Part shown: piece after piece, positions 8,801-16,845 of the stretch
Layout: every line of letters begins with the position of its first letter
Numbering within the stretch: position 1 is the first letter of the stretch
Assembly (NCBI GenBank): GCA_934409175.1
Contig: CAKRVX010000009.1
Location: 1-41,490 of the forward strand
From: an uncultured Blautia sp.
GTDB lineage: Bacteria; Bacillota; Clostridia; Lachnospirales; Lachnospiraceae
Length of the DNA stretch: 41,490 nt
Direction: 5' to 3'
Notes under the pieces: model-generated
Database searches by the model: none
What the model saw: only the letters and a program-made list of their open reading frames with translations
Told to the model about the DNA's origin: nothing
Program-made: the position numbers and the translations under genes

Positions 8801-9310
8801 ATGGATAAAGGAATGAAAAAAAGATGGATTTCTCTCTATGTTGAGAACCAGGTAGGTGTTCTCTCAAAAATTTCCGGACTTTTTTCCGGAAAGAGTTACA
8901 ATCTGGACAGCCTCACAGTAGGGACTACAGAAGATCCTACAGTATCTCGAATGACTATCGCCACAGTCAGTGACGATGAAACATTTGAGCAGATCAAAAA
9001 ACAGCTGAATCGTATGATCGAAGTGATCAAGGTGATTGATTTTACAGATGTATTTGTCCGCATGAAAGAAATTCTGTATATTAAAGTGTTTAACTGTTCG
9101 AAAGAGGATAAAATTGAACTTTTTCAGATTGCAGAAACTTTTAAGGCGAAAGTCATCGATTATGGTAAGGACAGTCTGCTTCTGGAATTTGTTCAGACAG
9201 CAACAAAAAATGATGCAGTGGTAAAACTGATCAAAGAGGAATTCCACAGAATTGAAGTGGTACGTGGAGGAAGTGTAGGAATTGAATCTATCAGTATGAT
9301 GGAACGATAA
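8801..9310 (+). CDS. ilvN: Acetolactate synthase small (regulatory) subunit
   Basis: This 169-residue protein has an N-terminal ACT domain (about 9-85: WISLYVENQVGVLSKISGLF, then NLDSLTVG) and a C-terminal ALS-small domain (about 86-165). It binds the large subunit, raises its activity and normally gives valine feedback inhibition. The sequence alone does not show whether it is valine sensitive. An ATCAGGAGG site precedes the start. It is translated from the same operon as ilvB. Confidence 0.96.
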   Translation: MDKGMKKRWISLYVENQVGVLSKISGLFSGKSYNLDSLTVGTTEDPTVSRMTIATVSDDETFEQIKKQLNRMIEVIKVIDFTDVFVRMKEILYIKVFNCSKEDKIELFQIAETFKAKVIDYGKDSLLLEFVQTATKNDAVVKLIKEEFHRIEVVRGGSVGIESISMMER

Positions 9311-9329
9311 TAAAAGGGCAGAGGCATTT

Positions 9330-9992
9330 ATGGCAAAAAAGAAGATCTACGCAGTAAGAAAAGGACATAAGACAGGATTGTTCGATACCTGGGCAGAGTG
9401 TCAGAAAGCCACAGCAGGATATTCCGGAGCTGAATTTCGGGGATTTACAGATAGGAAAGAAGCATTGGATTTTCTGGAAATGAAAACGACGAAAGCAGTG
9501 TCAGCAAATAAAGCCAAAGAAGCAGCCGGAGAAGTTGAAGTACCTGAAAATATGGTGATTGCCTATGTGGACGGAAGTTTTGAAAAGAGTATCGGAAGAT
9601 ATGCATTTGGCTGCGTGATCCTGACCCCGGATGGTCAGGAAATCCGCAGATCCGGCAGTGGCAGTGACCCTGCTGGTGTTTCAATCCGAAATGTAGCTGG
9701 AGAGATGTTAGGATCCATGACTGCAGTCAGATGGGCTATGGAGAATAACTATCCGGCAGTGGAAATCCGTTATGATTATGAAGGAGTAGAAAAATGGGTA
9801 ACAGGAGTGTGGAGAGCCAAAACCCCTCTTACCAGTAAATATGCACAGATTATGCAGGAAGCCGCAAAAAAGATTCATATTTCTTTCTGTAAGGTAGCAG
9901 CTCATACAGGGAATTTCTACAATGAAGAAGCAGATCAGCTGGCTAAAGGTGCTCTGCATAATACAGAGCAGGAAATAAGTATGGATGTATAA
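9330..9992 (+). CDS. rnhA: Ribonuclease H (type 1) with N-terminal hybrid-binding domain
   Basis: The first ~50 residues (KIYAVRKGHKTGLFDTW...) form the small RNA-DNA hybrid-binding domain also found in eukaryotic RNase H1. A linker of about 25 residues follows, then the catalytic domain. The four metal-binding carboxylates are visible: D81 in YVDGS, E125 in AGEM, D149 in YDYEG and the last Asp in NEEADQLA. The enzyme removes RNA from RNA-DNA hybrids such as R-loops and primers. It starts 19 bases after ilvN, so it is probably carried in the same transcript, although it has no functional link with amino acid synthesis. Confidence 0.92.
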   Translation: MAKKKIYAVRKGHKTGLFDTWAECQKATAGYSGAEFRGFTDRKEALDFLEMKTTKAVSANKAKEAAGEVEVPENMVIAYVDGSFEKSIGRYAFGCVILTPDGQEIRRSGSGSDPAGVSIRNVAGEMLGSMTAVRWAMENNYPAVEIRYDYEGVEKWVTGVWRAKTPLTSKYAQIMQEAAKKIHISFCKVAAHTGNFYNEEADQLAKGALHNTEQEISMDV

Positions 9993-10033
9993 TATATTTT
10001 ATTCATGCTTACAGAAAAGGAGAAACATATAAG

Positions 10034-11227
10034 ATGAAAGAAAATTATAACAGAACTGTGCAGGCCTGTTTCGTAGGTTATGTGGTACAGGCAATTGTCA
10101 ATAACTTTGTACCGCTTCTGTTTCTGACATTTCAAAGCAGTTATGGAATATCTCTGCAGAAGATCACGCTGCTGGTTACGTTTAATTTTGGAATCCAGCT
10201 TGTTGTTGATCTGGCGTCTATCGGATTTGTTGACCGGATCGGATATCGTGCATCCATGATTCTGGCCCATGCCCTGTCAGCAGGCGGTCTGTTCCTGCTG
10301 ACTGTTCTTCCGGATTGTTTTACGGATCCATTTTGGGGGCTTCTTACAGCAGTTATGATCTATGCTATCGGTGGTGGACTGCTGGAAGTATTGGTAAGTC
10401 CGGTGGTAGAAGCCTGCCCTACAGACAATAAAGAAAAGGCAATGAGCCTCCTTCATTCTTTTTACTGCTGGGGCCATGTAGGAGTTGTACTTCTTTCCAC
10501 ATTATTCTTCCGGATCTTTGGAATCGCGAACTGGAAATATATGGCACTTATCTGGGCAGTTATTCCTGTGGCAAATGGGATACTTTTTACCAGAGTGCCC
10601 ATTGCGCCTCTTCTGGATGAAGGAGAAACAGGTCTTTCCATGAGAGAACTTTTTAAGAAGAAGATTTTCTGGGTACTGATGCTGATGATGCTCTGTGCAG
10701 GAGCCAGTGAACAGGCTGTAAGTCAGTGGGCATCCACTCTTGCAGAAAAAAGCTTCGGAATCGATAAGACGATCGGAGATCTGGCAGGACCAATGTCCTT
10801 TGCCATTCTTATGGGAAGTTCCAGAGCTTTTTATGGAAAGTTCGGGGATAAGATCAATCTGGAACGATTTATGCAGTACAGTGCAGTGCTTTGTATGATT
10901 TCTTATCTGATGATTGCATTTATTCCAGTTCCGGCTCTTGGAATACTGGGGTGTGCAGTGTGCGGATTATCTGTAGGAATCATGTGGCCGGGGACCTTCA
11001 GTATGGCAGCAGCATCTGTAAAAAGAGGAGGGACTGCATTATTTGCTCTTCTTGCTCTGGCAGGAGATGTGGGATGTTCCTCTGGACCTACTTATGTAGG
11101 TATGATTTCCGGTGCATTGAATGACAATCTGAAAATGGGAATTTTTACAGCACTGATTTTTCCAATCCTAATGGTAGTGGGAATCAGAATGATCGTGGGA
11201 CTGAAAAAGAATTCCACACAAAATTAA
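10034..11227 (+). CDS. MFS transporter
   Basis: This is a 397-residue, very hydrophobic protein with about 12 membrane segments. After the second segment it has the MFS-type loop DRIGYRAS, and there is a second basic loop, GKFGDKINLERF, in the second half. The N-terminal half resembles sugar/proton symporter-like members (FVPLLFLTF..., PVVEACPTDNK), but no substrate can be assigned. An AAAAGGAGAAA site precedes the ATG. It lies 41 bases after rnhA and ends at a shared bidirectional terminator. Function in import or export is open. Confidence 0.88.
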   Translation: MKENYNRTVQACFVGYVVQAIVNNFVPLLFLTFQSSYGISLQKITLLVTFNFGIQLVVDLASIGFVDRIGYRASMILAHALSAGGLFLLTVLPDCFTDPFWGLLTAVMIYAIGGGLLEVLVSPVVEACPTDNKEKAMSLLHSFYCWGHVGVVLLSTLFFRIFGIANWKYMALIWAVIPVANGILFTRVPIAPLLDEGETGLSMRELFKKKIFWVLMLMMLCAGASEQAVSQWASTLAEKSFGIDKTIGDLAGPMSFAILMGSSRAFYGKFGDKINLERFMQYSAVLCMISYLMIAFIPVPALGILGCAVCGLSVGIMWPGTFSMAAASVKRGGTALFALLALAGDVGCSSGPTYVGMISGALNDNLKMGIFTALIFPILMVVGIRMIVGLKKNSTQN

Positions 11228-11243
11228 ATAGAATAAGAATGGA

Positions 11244-11280
11244 CAAGACCCCTGCCTGTAAAAAGGCAGGAGTCTTGTTT
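11244..11280. terminator. Bidirectional terminator between MFS and PTS-type genes
   Basis: CAAGAC and CCTGCCT pair with AGGCAGG and GTCTTG around a short A-rich loop, followed by TTT. The structure overlaps the stop codon of the convergent permease gene. Confidence 0.75.
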
Positions 11281-12370
11281 ATGCAAGTGTCATATCGCCG
11301 TCTTTCACCCATCCGATCTTGCGCAGTACAGCGTTGATCAGCGGGCAGAGAACAGCAGGAAGGATAAAGGAAATTAACAGAAGCCCTGCCCAGTCCCAGC
11401 CGGTTACTGCTGTTTTTGCACCTGATGCAATGTCATTCATCCAGCCGGTGTAGACACCAATCTGTCCGACAAATCCACAGGTACCCATACCGGAAGACAC
11501 TGGTGTGCCGTTCATCTGAAGTTTAAACAGACAGGTGGCGAGAGGACCTGTGATAGCGGAAGTCAGAATCGGTGCGATCCAGATGCGTGGATTTTTTACA
11601 ATATTTCCCATCTGAAGCATGGATGTTCCGATTCCCTGGGAAACCAGACCGCCCCATTTATTCTCGCGGAAAGATATAACTGCAAACCCAACCATCTGTG
11701 CACAGCATCCAGCTACGGCAGCGCCCCCTGCCAGTCCGGTGAGACCAAGGGCTGCACAGATGGCTGCGGAAGAAATGGGCAGTGTCAGGGCGATTCCCAC
11801 AAATACAGAAACCAGAATTCCCATAAGGAATGGCTGAAGATTGGTAGCCCACATGATCAGGCTGCCTACTTTCATGGCAGCATTTCCCAGAGCAGGAGCC
11901 CACCAGGCAGAGAGTGCCACGCCTACACCGATGGTAACAAGGGGAGTCACCAGAATATCAATTTTGGTTTCTTTGGAAACTGCTTTTCCAATCTCAGAGG
12001 CGAAGATAGCTACGAAAAGAACTGCCAGGGGACCGCCTGCACCTCCCAGCGCATTGGAAGCGAAACCTACAGTAATAAGAGAAAACAGTACCAATGGCGG
12101 GCAGTGAAGCGCATAACCTATAGCTACTGCCATTGCAGGACCGCTCATTGCAGAAGCAAGTGATCCGACTGTATACTGAGTTTCATTGACAGTTGCAACT
12201 GTCATTGTAAGAAACGGAATGTGGAACTGCGTTCCAAGAGTATTGATGATAGTACCGATCAGCAGTGAACAAAAAAGTCCCTGTGCCATGGCGCCAAGGG
12301 CATCGATTCCATATCGCTTAACGGAAATCTCAATGTCCTTACGTTTGAGAAATGCTTTAAACTTTTCCAT
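11279..12370 (-). CDS. PTS system IIC-type permease (PTS_EIIC_2 family)
   Basis: The start at 12370 (MEKFKAFLKRKD) is chosen over an upstream in-frame ATG because a CAGGAGA site lies just before it. This gives 363 residues. After an amphipathic N-terminus the protein is almost entirely membrane helices rich in Gly and Ala (GLTGLAGGAAVAGCCAQMVG). It matches the stand-alone PTS EIIC_2 family, whose members lack fused IIA/IIB domains and have no clear substrate. No PTS IIA, IIB or catabolic gene is next to it. A perfect palindrome overlaps its predicted transcription start (12401-12416), suggesting a dedicated repressor. Confidence 0.83.
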   Translation of the reverse strand: MEKFKAFLKRKDIEISVKRYGIDALGAMAQGLFCSLLIGTIINTLGTQFHIPFLTMTVATVNETQYTVGSLASAMSGPAMAVAIGYALHCPPLVLFSLITVGFASNALGGAGGPLAVLFVAIFASEIGKAVSKETKIDILVTPLVTIGVGVALSAWWAPALGNAAMKVGSLIMWATNLQPFLMGILVSVFVGIALTLPISSAAICAALGLTGLAGGAAVAGCCAQMVGFAVISFRENKWGGLVSQGIGTSMLQMGNIVKNPRIWIAPILTSAITGPLATCLFKLQMNGTPVSSGMGTCGFVGQIGVYTGWMNDIASGAKTAVTGWDWAGLLLISFILPAVLCPLINAVLRKIGWVKDGDMTLA

Positions 12371-12400
12371 AATCTTTCTCCTGTTGTCAATAATATTGTC

Positions 12401-12416
12401 ATGTGTCAAGACACAT
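12401..12416 (-). promoter_or_regulatory. Perfect 16-bp palindrome, operator of the PTS-type permease
   Basis: ATGTGTC-AA-GACACAT is an exact inverted repeat. A -10 box (TATAAT on the minus strand, 12423-12428) lies just upstream of it, so the palindrome covers the predicted start of transcription. This is a typical repressor position. The regulator is not evident in the window. Confidence 0.55.
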
Positions 12417-12482
12417 ATATGTATTATAACCGCAATGGGAGAATTTTCCTAGTATTAATTTGAAATAAATGAAAAGTTATTT

Positions 12483-12695
12483 CTATTTCACAAGAGAGAC
12501 AGTAATATCACCTTCATCAGACTGGATACTCAGATGATTCTCTGCAGAAGAGGAATCATTTTCGTAAGTACTGTTGTCATCTGTAGATATCAGTTTTCCG
12601 TCCAGTTCATCCGGAACATTAATATCGCCCAGACTTGTATCCAGGTTCAGTGTAAGATCAGTAATATTGTGTTCAGGAATGGCATCAAGACACAA
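12483..12695 (-). pseudogene. C-terminal scrap of a DUF4097-like protein
   Basis: The 70-residue frame contains beta-repeat-like sequence (LNLDTSLGDINVP, then LSIQSDEGDITVSLVK). This is typical of the C-terminus of DUF4097-type proteins, which are normally 250-350 residues. No ribosome site is present and a terminator for another transcript lies immediately upstream. It is best read as a truncated remnant. A genuine small protein is unlikely but not excluded. Confidence 0.5.
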
Positions 12696-12700
12696 AATAA

Positions 12701-12735
12701 AAAATGGTGACCTGATAGTAAAAGGTCACCATTTC
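12701..12735 (-). terminator. Minus-strand terminator
   Basis: AAATGGTGACCT and AGGTCACCATTT form an exact 12-bp stem with a 9-base loop. Read on the minus strand it is followed by a T-rich run (TTTTATTTTG). It terminates whatever is transcribed leftward from 12969. Confidence 0.8.
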
Positions 12736-12768
12736 TGCACTATATGATCATCTGATTACAGACAATAT

Positions 12769-12969
12769 TTATGACTCATTCACCAGCTTCCCGGTCATAT
12801 GTTCCGGAGTCAGCTCCAGACAAAGAACTCTGGGTCCTGCGTTGGTAATTTCATGTTCAATATATGCCGGGTCATCTGTAAACTTGAGACAAAGAATTTT
12901 GCTTTTTCGAAAGTTACATTCGCAACTTTTTTCAAAGAAACTGCAAATTTCTTGAATGTTATTGTGCAA
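12769..12969 (-). CDS. Hypothetical 66-residue protein or gene scrap
   Basis: The frame encodes a Cys-containing polar protein ending EHMTGKLVNES. No family is recognised. It ends just before a good minus-strand terminator, which supports real transcription here. It has no strong ribosome site and is surrounded by broken genes, so it may be the 3' end of a lost gene divergent from the mglB-like fragment. Confidence 0.3.
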   Translation of the reverse strand: MHNNIQEICSFFEKSCECNFRKSKILCLKFTDDPAYIEHEITNAGPRVLCLELTPEHMTGKLVNES

Positions 12970-13064
12970 TCTGCCATGCTATACTTTTTATCGAAGCAGG
13001 GGAAAGAAAAAATACACAGAACTTTCCCGCAAAAACGTAAATTTATAAGATGGAGGAAGAAAAA

Positions 13065-13453
13065 ATGAAAAAAAGAATGCTCAGTTTACTGGTAGCAGCA
13101 GGCATGGCAGCCTCATTAACAGCAACACCTGTATTAGCTGATGATGGAGCATATGGTACAATTTCGCAGATACATTTATTGCAAACGCACGTCAGTGCCT
13201 TACAGGTATTGCACAGGCTGACGGAACTATTTCCATTTCTGATGCAGACAGCGAAAATGACATCAATACACAGGAAAACAACGTAAACAATTTCTATACA
13301 CAGAATGTTAAATATCTGGTTTTAAACAACATCAACAATGCAGCAGCAGATGATATCGCAGCCAAGATGAAAGATGAAGGCGTAGTTGGTATTTTTGCTA
13401 ACACAACAAGTCCTTTTGATGAATCATCAAACAGAAAGCATACAGCCCAATGA
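13065..13453 (+). pseudogene. Frameshifted, truncated galactose/sugar-binding protein (MglB-like)
   Basis: The ATG at 13065 has a GGAGGAAG site and starts a signal peptide (MKKRMLSLLVAAG... ending VLADD). Near 13155-13160 the frame is lost. The homologous sequence continues from 13157 in another frame (YNFADTFIANARQCLTG..., FYTQNVKYLVLNNINN), as in periplasmic galactose-binding proteins of sugar ABC importers. It stops at 13451-13453 after running into unrelated sequence near 13425. Only about a third of the ~340-residue protein remains and no transporter genes follow. The family assignment is by motif recognition. Confidence 0.7.
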
Positions 13454-13790
13454 CAGTGCAGATAAGATACAGGATTATGTGGAACGTACCAAACAGTATA
13501 TTGAAGTATGGTTCCGCAGGGACATTTCTCTGGCAGACTGTGCTCAGAGTGTGGGAATCAGTCCCTACTATCTCAGTCATATTTTTAAAGAGCGTACAGG
13601 GATGACATTTATTGAATATCTGTCAGGAGTGAGAGTTGGAGAGGCGAAGAGACTCTGCGCAGAAACAAATTTGACGATCAATGAGATTTCTGAACAATGC
13701 GGTTATATGAACGTCACTTATTTCTGCAAAGTATTCAAGAGAATGACGGGGATGACTATCAGTGAATTCAGAAAGAAAAAGATTAAATAG
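13430..13790 (+). pseudogene. AraC-family regulator, C-terminal DNA-binding part only
   Basis: The frame contains both helix-turn-helix units of an AraC/XylS domain (ISLADCAQSVGISPYYLSHI; then LTINEISEQCGYMNVTYFCK and VFKRMTGMTISEFRK). The N-terminal sensor or receiver part is missing. The 5' end is fused directly to the broken MglB-like sequence at about 13425-13440, which suggests one deletion joined the two genes. No ribosome site supports expression as a free domain. Confidence 0.72.
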
Positions 13791-13818
13791 AATAGTGTAT
13801 AAAGGAGGACAAAAGATT

Positions 13819-14712
13819 ATGTCACAGGCAAGCAATACAATGAGAAGAGAATGGAAGATCAATGATGCAAAGAGAGATGCAGGACTGACAACACCGGAGG
13901 ATATCTGCCGTTATGATGATCTGGTGTATGGACCGGATCCTGTATGGAATAAGCTGGATGTATACAGACCGAAGAATCTGGAAGGAAAACTTCCAGTGAT
14001 CGTAAATGTCCATGGTGGTGGCTGGGTTTACGGTGATAAAGAACTGTACCAGTTCTATGGAATGACACTTGCACAGAGAAAATTTGCAGTGGTAAACTTT
14101 ACTTATCGCCTGGCACCTGAAGTGAAATTTCCGGCACCTCTGGAAGATACCAATAATGTGATCTGCTGGATGTATGAACATCAGGATGAATATGGACTGG
14201 ATATGGATCATGTGTTTATGGTAGGGGATTCTGCAGGTGGACATCTGTGCGGACTTTACTGCGCAATCTGCACGAATCCGGAATATGCTGCCAATTATGA
14301 TTTCGAAGTACCGTATGGATTTGTACCGGAAGCAGTAGCACTTAACTGTGGAGCTTATGCACCTTTGGGAACTACAGAAGTGCTTGGCAGTGAGCAGGAC
14401 AATGAACTTATGGGAGATTTCCTTCCGGAAAAAGGTTCCGAAAAAGAACGTAAACTGATCAATGTACCGGATCATGTAACTCCGGCTTTCCCACCTGTAT
14501 ATCTCATGACCTGCGTGGGAGATTTCTGCCGTCCGCAGGCTCCGTTACTGGAAAAAGTGCTGAAAGAAAATGAGGTATATTATGAATTTGTAACTTATGG
14601 AAGTGAAGAAGAACCTCTGTATCATGTATTCCATGTAACCATCCAGGAGCCGCAGGGACAGAAGTGCAATGACGATGAGTGCGATTTCTTCCGCAGAATG
14701 ATGAACAGATAA
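13819..14712 (+). CDS. Alpha/beta hydrolase, HSL/esterase type
   Basis: The start at 13819 has an AAGGAGGAC site, giving 297 residues. The oxyanion-hole motif HGGGW is at 65-69. The nucleophile elbow GDSAGG has S138. A C-terminal GDFCRPQ and a His in LYHVFHV are the probable acid and base of the triad. This places it with hormone-sensitive-lipase-like carboxylesterases that act on short acyl esters. There is no signal peptide, so it is cytoplasmic. The AraC remnant just upstream hints that this gene once belonged to a regulated sugar-use locus (perhaps sugar deacetylation), which is inference. Confidence 0.85.
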   Translation: MSQASNTMRREWKINDAKRDAGLTTPEDICRYDDLVYGPDPVWNKLDVYRPKNLEGKLPVIVNVHGGGWVYGDKELYQFYGMTLAQRKFAVVNFTYRLAPEVKFPAPLEDTNNVICWMYEHQDEYGLDMDHVFMVGDSAGGHLCGLYCAICTNPEYAANYDFEVPYGFVPEAVALNCGAYAPLGTTEVLGSEQDNELMGDFLPEKGSEKERKLINVPDHVTPAFPPVYLMTCVGDFCRPQAPLLEKVLKENEVYYEFVTYGSEEEPLYHVFHVTIQEPQGQKCNDDECDFFRRMMNR

Positions 14713-14721
14713 AAAAAATGT

Positions 14722-15594
14722 TCAGTGCTGTTGCAGGTGACAGGCCTCACAGGCAGATGGTGTAGCTGCACATCCCCCCATAGCAGTTTCGCGCAGTTCA
14801 GCAGGCAGTTTTTTCCCTACGTTAAACATAGTCTGGATCATTTCATCCAGAGGAATCAGTTGAGGAATTCCTGCAAGGGACATTTCAGCAGCGATGATTG
14901 CATTTGCCACACCTGCAGCATTTCTGTTCTGACATGGATATTCTACCAGACCGCCGACAGGATCACATACCAGCCCGAGCATGTTCATAAGGACAGTGGA
15001 TGCCGCATAAGTACATTCTTTGGGAGTGCCTCCCATCAACTCTACAGCAGAAGAAGCAGCCATAGCAGATGCGACACCAACTTCAGCCTGACATCCGCCC
15101 ACAGCACCGGCAACAGTTGCATTGCGCATTGCCAGATAACCGATGGCACTTGCGTTAAATAATGCCCGAAGAATCTTTTCATCCGGGAAATGATAATGAT
15201 CCTGCATTGCCAGCAGCACTCCTGGAACAATACCGGCAGAACCGGCAGTAGGAGACGCAACGATCAATCCCATGGAAGCATTTGTTTCAAGAGTTGCCAT
15301 GGCATAAGTGATTGCTTTCTGAAGCAGATCACCGCAGAGTCCTTTTTTCTGTTTTGCGTGAAGATTCAGCTTTCTGGCTTCACCTCCGATGAGACCGCCC
15401 ATAGATTTCACAGGTTTTTCAACAGGAGAATGTGCGGCATCCTTCATGATCTCCAGCACTCTGGACATTCGCTCTTTTACAGTGTCAGCAGTTGTCTCTG
15501 AAAGTTCAATTTCACGGATTCGCATGATCTCAGAAATAGGAAGATTTTTTTCTTCGCAGAGTATTAAAAGTTCTTTTGCATTTTTAAAGTCCAT
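14722..15594 (-). CDS. sdaAA: L-serine ammonia-lyase, iron-sulfur type, alpha subunit
   Basis: This 290-residue subunit holds the [4Fe-4S] cluster and the active site that converts L-serine to pyruvate and ammonia. Conserved stretches include SPTAGSAGIVPGVL, GGCQAEVGVASAMAA, CDPVGGLVEYPCQNRNA and the Cys-rich C-terminus ATPSACEACH. The start has an AGGAGG site. The beta subunit gene lies immediately upstream on the same strand with a 20-base gap, so the two are one operon. The enzyme is expected to be oxygen-sensitive. Confidence 0.96.
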   Translation of the reverse strand: MDFKNAKELLILCEEKNLPISEIMRIREIELSETTADTVKERMSRVLEIMKDAAHSPVEKPVKSMGGLIGGEARKLNLHAKQKKGLCGDLLQKAITYAMATLETNASMGLIVASPTAGSAGIVPGVLLAMQDHYHFPDEKILRALFNASAIGYLAMRNATVAGAVGGCQAEVGVASAMAASSAVELMGGTPKECTYAASTVLMNMLGLVCDPVGGLVEYPCQNRNAAGVANAIIAAEMSLAGIPQLIPLDEMIQTMFNVGKKLPAELRETAMGGCAATPSACEACHLQQH

Positions 15595-15614
15595 AATAAA
15601 AAATCCTCCTGTAT

Positions 15615-16283
15615 TTACATCTGAACAATCATAACTTCATGAATATTCGGGTTCTCACGGATAGCAGGTACAATGTTCTCCGGAAGTCTGCCATCAGATT
15701 CAACAATAGTATAAGCGATATCACCCTTGCCCTCACGGAAAAGACGCATAAATGCAATATTGATATTCCGGTCACTCAGACATTTGGTGATATAAGCCAC
15801 AACTCCCGGAGTGTCCTGATGAATGACGATGACAGCACTGTATTCGCCGGTAAAGTCAACTTTTACATGATTGATTTCTACAATTCGTACCTTGCCGCCA
15901 CCCAGGGATTCTCCACGTACAGTCATCTGTTGGCCTTTTTCATTTTCCATGCAAATATCTACGGTATTGGGATGGACATCTGTTTCCTGCTCATCAGGTG
16001 TAAAGGAAAACATCAGTCCTTTTTCACGGGCAATGTCGAAAGAGTTTCTTATGCGCATATCATCCGTAGAAAAACCCATGATCCCGCCCAGCAGAGCACG
16101 GTCTGTACCGTGTCCACGATAAGTTCGGGCAAAAGAGCCATACAGAATGAAGTCAGCTTTTTTCAGCGGACCTTCGATCATTTTCTGAGCAAGATAGGAA
16201 ATTCGTGCAGCACCTGCAGTATGTGAACTGGAAGGACCGATCATATTCGGACCCATTACATCAAAAGCACTGATAAATGACAT
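15615..16283 (-). CDS. sdaAB: L-serine ammonia-lyase, iron-sulfur type, beta subunit
   Basis: This 222-residue protein has an N-terminal SDH-beta domain (GPNMIGPSSSHTAGAARIS near residues 10-28) and a C-terminal ACT domain (about 147-222; VIHQDTPGVVAYITKCL). The ACT domain may sense serine or stabilise the complex. A CAGGAGAA site precedes the start. It is the first gene of the sdaAB-sdaAA operon. A hairpin lies in its short leader. Confidence 0.96.
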   Translation of the reverse strand: MSFISAFDVMGPNMIGPSSSHTAGAARISYLAQKMIEGPLKKADFILYGSFARTYRGHGTDRALLGGIMGFSTDDMRIRNSFDIAREKGLMFSFTPDEQETDVHPNTVDICMENEKGQQMTVRGESLGGGKVRIVEINHVKVDFTGEYSAVIVIHQDTPGVVAYITKCLSDRNINIAFMRLFREGKGDIAYTIVESDGRLPENIVPAIRENPNIHEVMIVQM

Positions 16284-16320
16284 ATAAAGCGTTCTCCTGT
16301 AAATATTATAGTATTTTGAA

Positions 16321-16358
16321 ACGACGGTAATTTCAGTATTTTATGAAACTGCTGTCGT
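16321..16358. promoter_or_regulatory. Imperfect palindrome upstream of sdaAB
   Basis: ACGACGGTAATTTCA and TGAAACTGCTGTCGT can pair around an 8-base loop with a few mismatches. It lies 38 bases upstream of the sdaAB start. It could be an operator or a leader hairpin; it has no T-run in the sda direction, so it is not a simple terminator. Confidence 0.4.
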
Positions 16359-16486
16359 ATTATTATTAGCAAATATTCAATTATATTGTATCATTTACCT
16401 GAAAAAGAAGCAAACTTTTACAAATGATAAAGGCTACATAAGAGTTAATATTAATAAAAATTAATGTAAAATATGAGAAAATAGGG

Positions 16487-16515
16487 TTGCTTTTTCATTG
16501 GCTGGCGGTTACAAT
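16487..16515 (+). promoter_or_regulatory. Candidate mgtE promoter
   Basis: TTGCTT and TACAAT are separated by 17 bases. The predicted start near 16522 gives an mgtE leader of about 320 bases that contains a small open frame and a hairpin. Other AT-rich pairs exist nearby, so the choice is provisional. Confidence 0.45.
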
Positions 16516-16595
16516 AACAGTGCATTTTGAAAATGTTTTCAGAATGCGGAAAAATATATAAAATAGAAATTAAAAGAAAAGGCAGGTGGAACAGA

Positions 16596-16688
16596 ATGGA
16601 TAATTGCGATTCTCATGGGCGAAGTAGTAGCACGGGATTTGAAATAAAAAGAGTATATGAGTATGGCAGCCATTTTGTTCTGCTGTAG
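16596..16688 (+). CDS. Candidate 30-residue leader peptide upstream of mgtE
   Basis: An ATG at 16596 opens a 30-codon frame beginning MDNCDSHGRSSST and ending HFVLL. A purine-rich GGCAGGTGG lies 6 bases before it and could act as a ribosome site. A second frame (16663-16761) overlaps its end and would encode a hydrophobic 32-residue peptide without a ribosome site. No M-box (ykoK) riboswitch core was recognised in this leader, so translation of a leader peptide is a possible alternative control. Evidence is limited to frame, spacing and position. Confidence 0.35.
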   Translation: MDNCDSHGRSSSTGFEIKRVYEYGSHFVLL

Positions 16689-16774
16689 TCATATATTATT
16701 CATGTCTTTTTATCTCTTATCCTGTATTATAAAATTCCCCGAATCATGCAATTACATATGAGCAAATGCATAGA

Positions 16775-16810
16775 GAAAGTAGCAGTAACGGCAGCAGACT
16801 GCTTTCTTTT
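16775..16810 (+). promoter_or_regulatory. Hairpin just before the mgtE ribosome site
   Basis: AGCAGT and ACTGCT pair around an 11-base loop, extended by GAAAG with CTTTC across a small bulge, and followed by TTTT. It ends 25 bases before the mgtE ribosome site. It is a weak terminator or attenuator candidate. Confidence 0.4.
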
Positions 16811-16845
16811 GGTGTGCATTCATGTACAGAAACGGAGGAAAAAAG

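Noticed and set aside
11658..12107. Plus-strand and alternative-frame ORFs within the PTS-type permease gene
   Set aside because: The minus-strand membrane protein has a good start and clear helices; the others are Ala/Pro-rich shadows caused by its codon composition.
16522..16845. M-box (ykoK) magnesium riboswitch before mgtE
   Set aside because: The conserved core segments of that riboswitch could not be found by eye; a covariance-model search would settle it.
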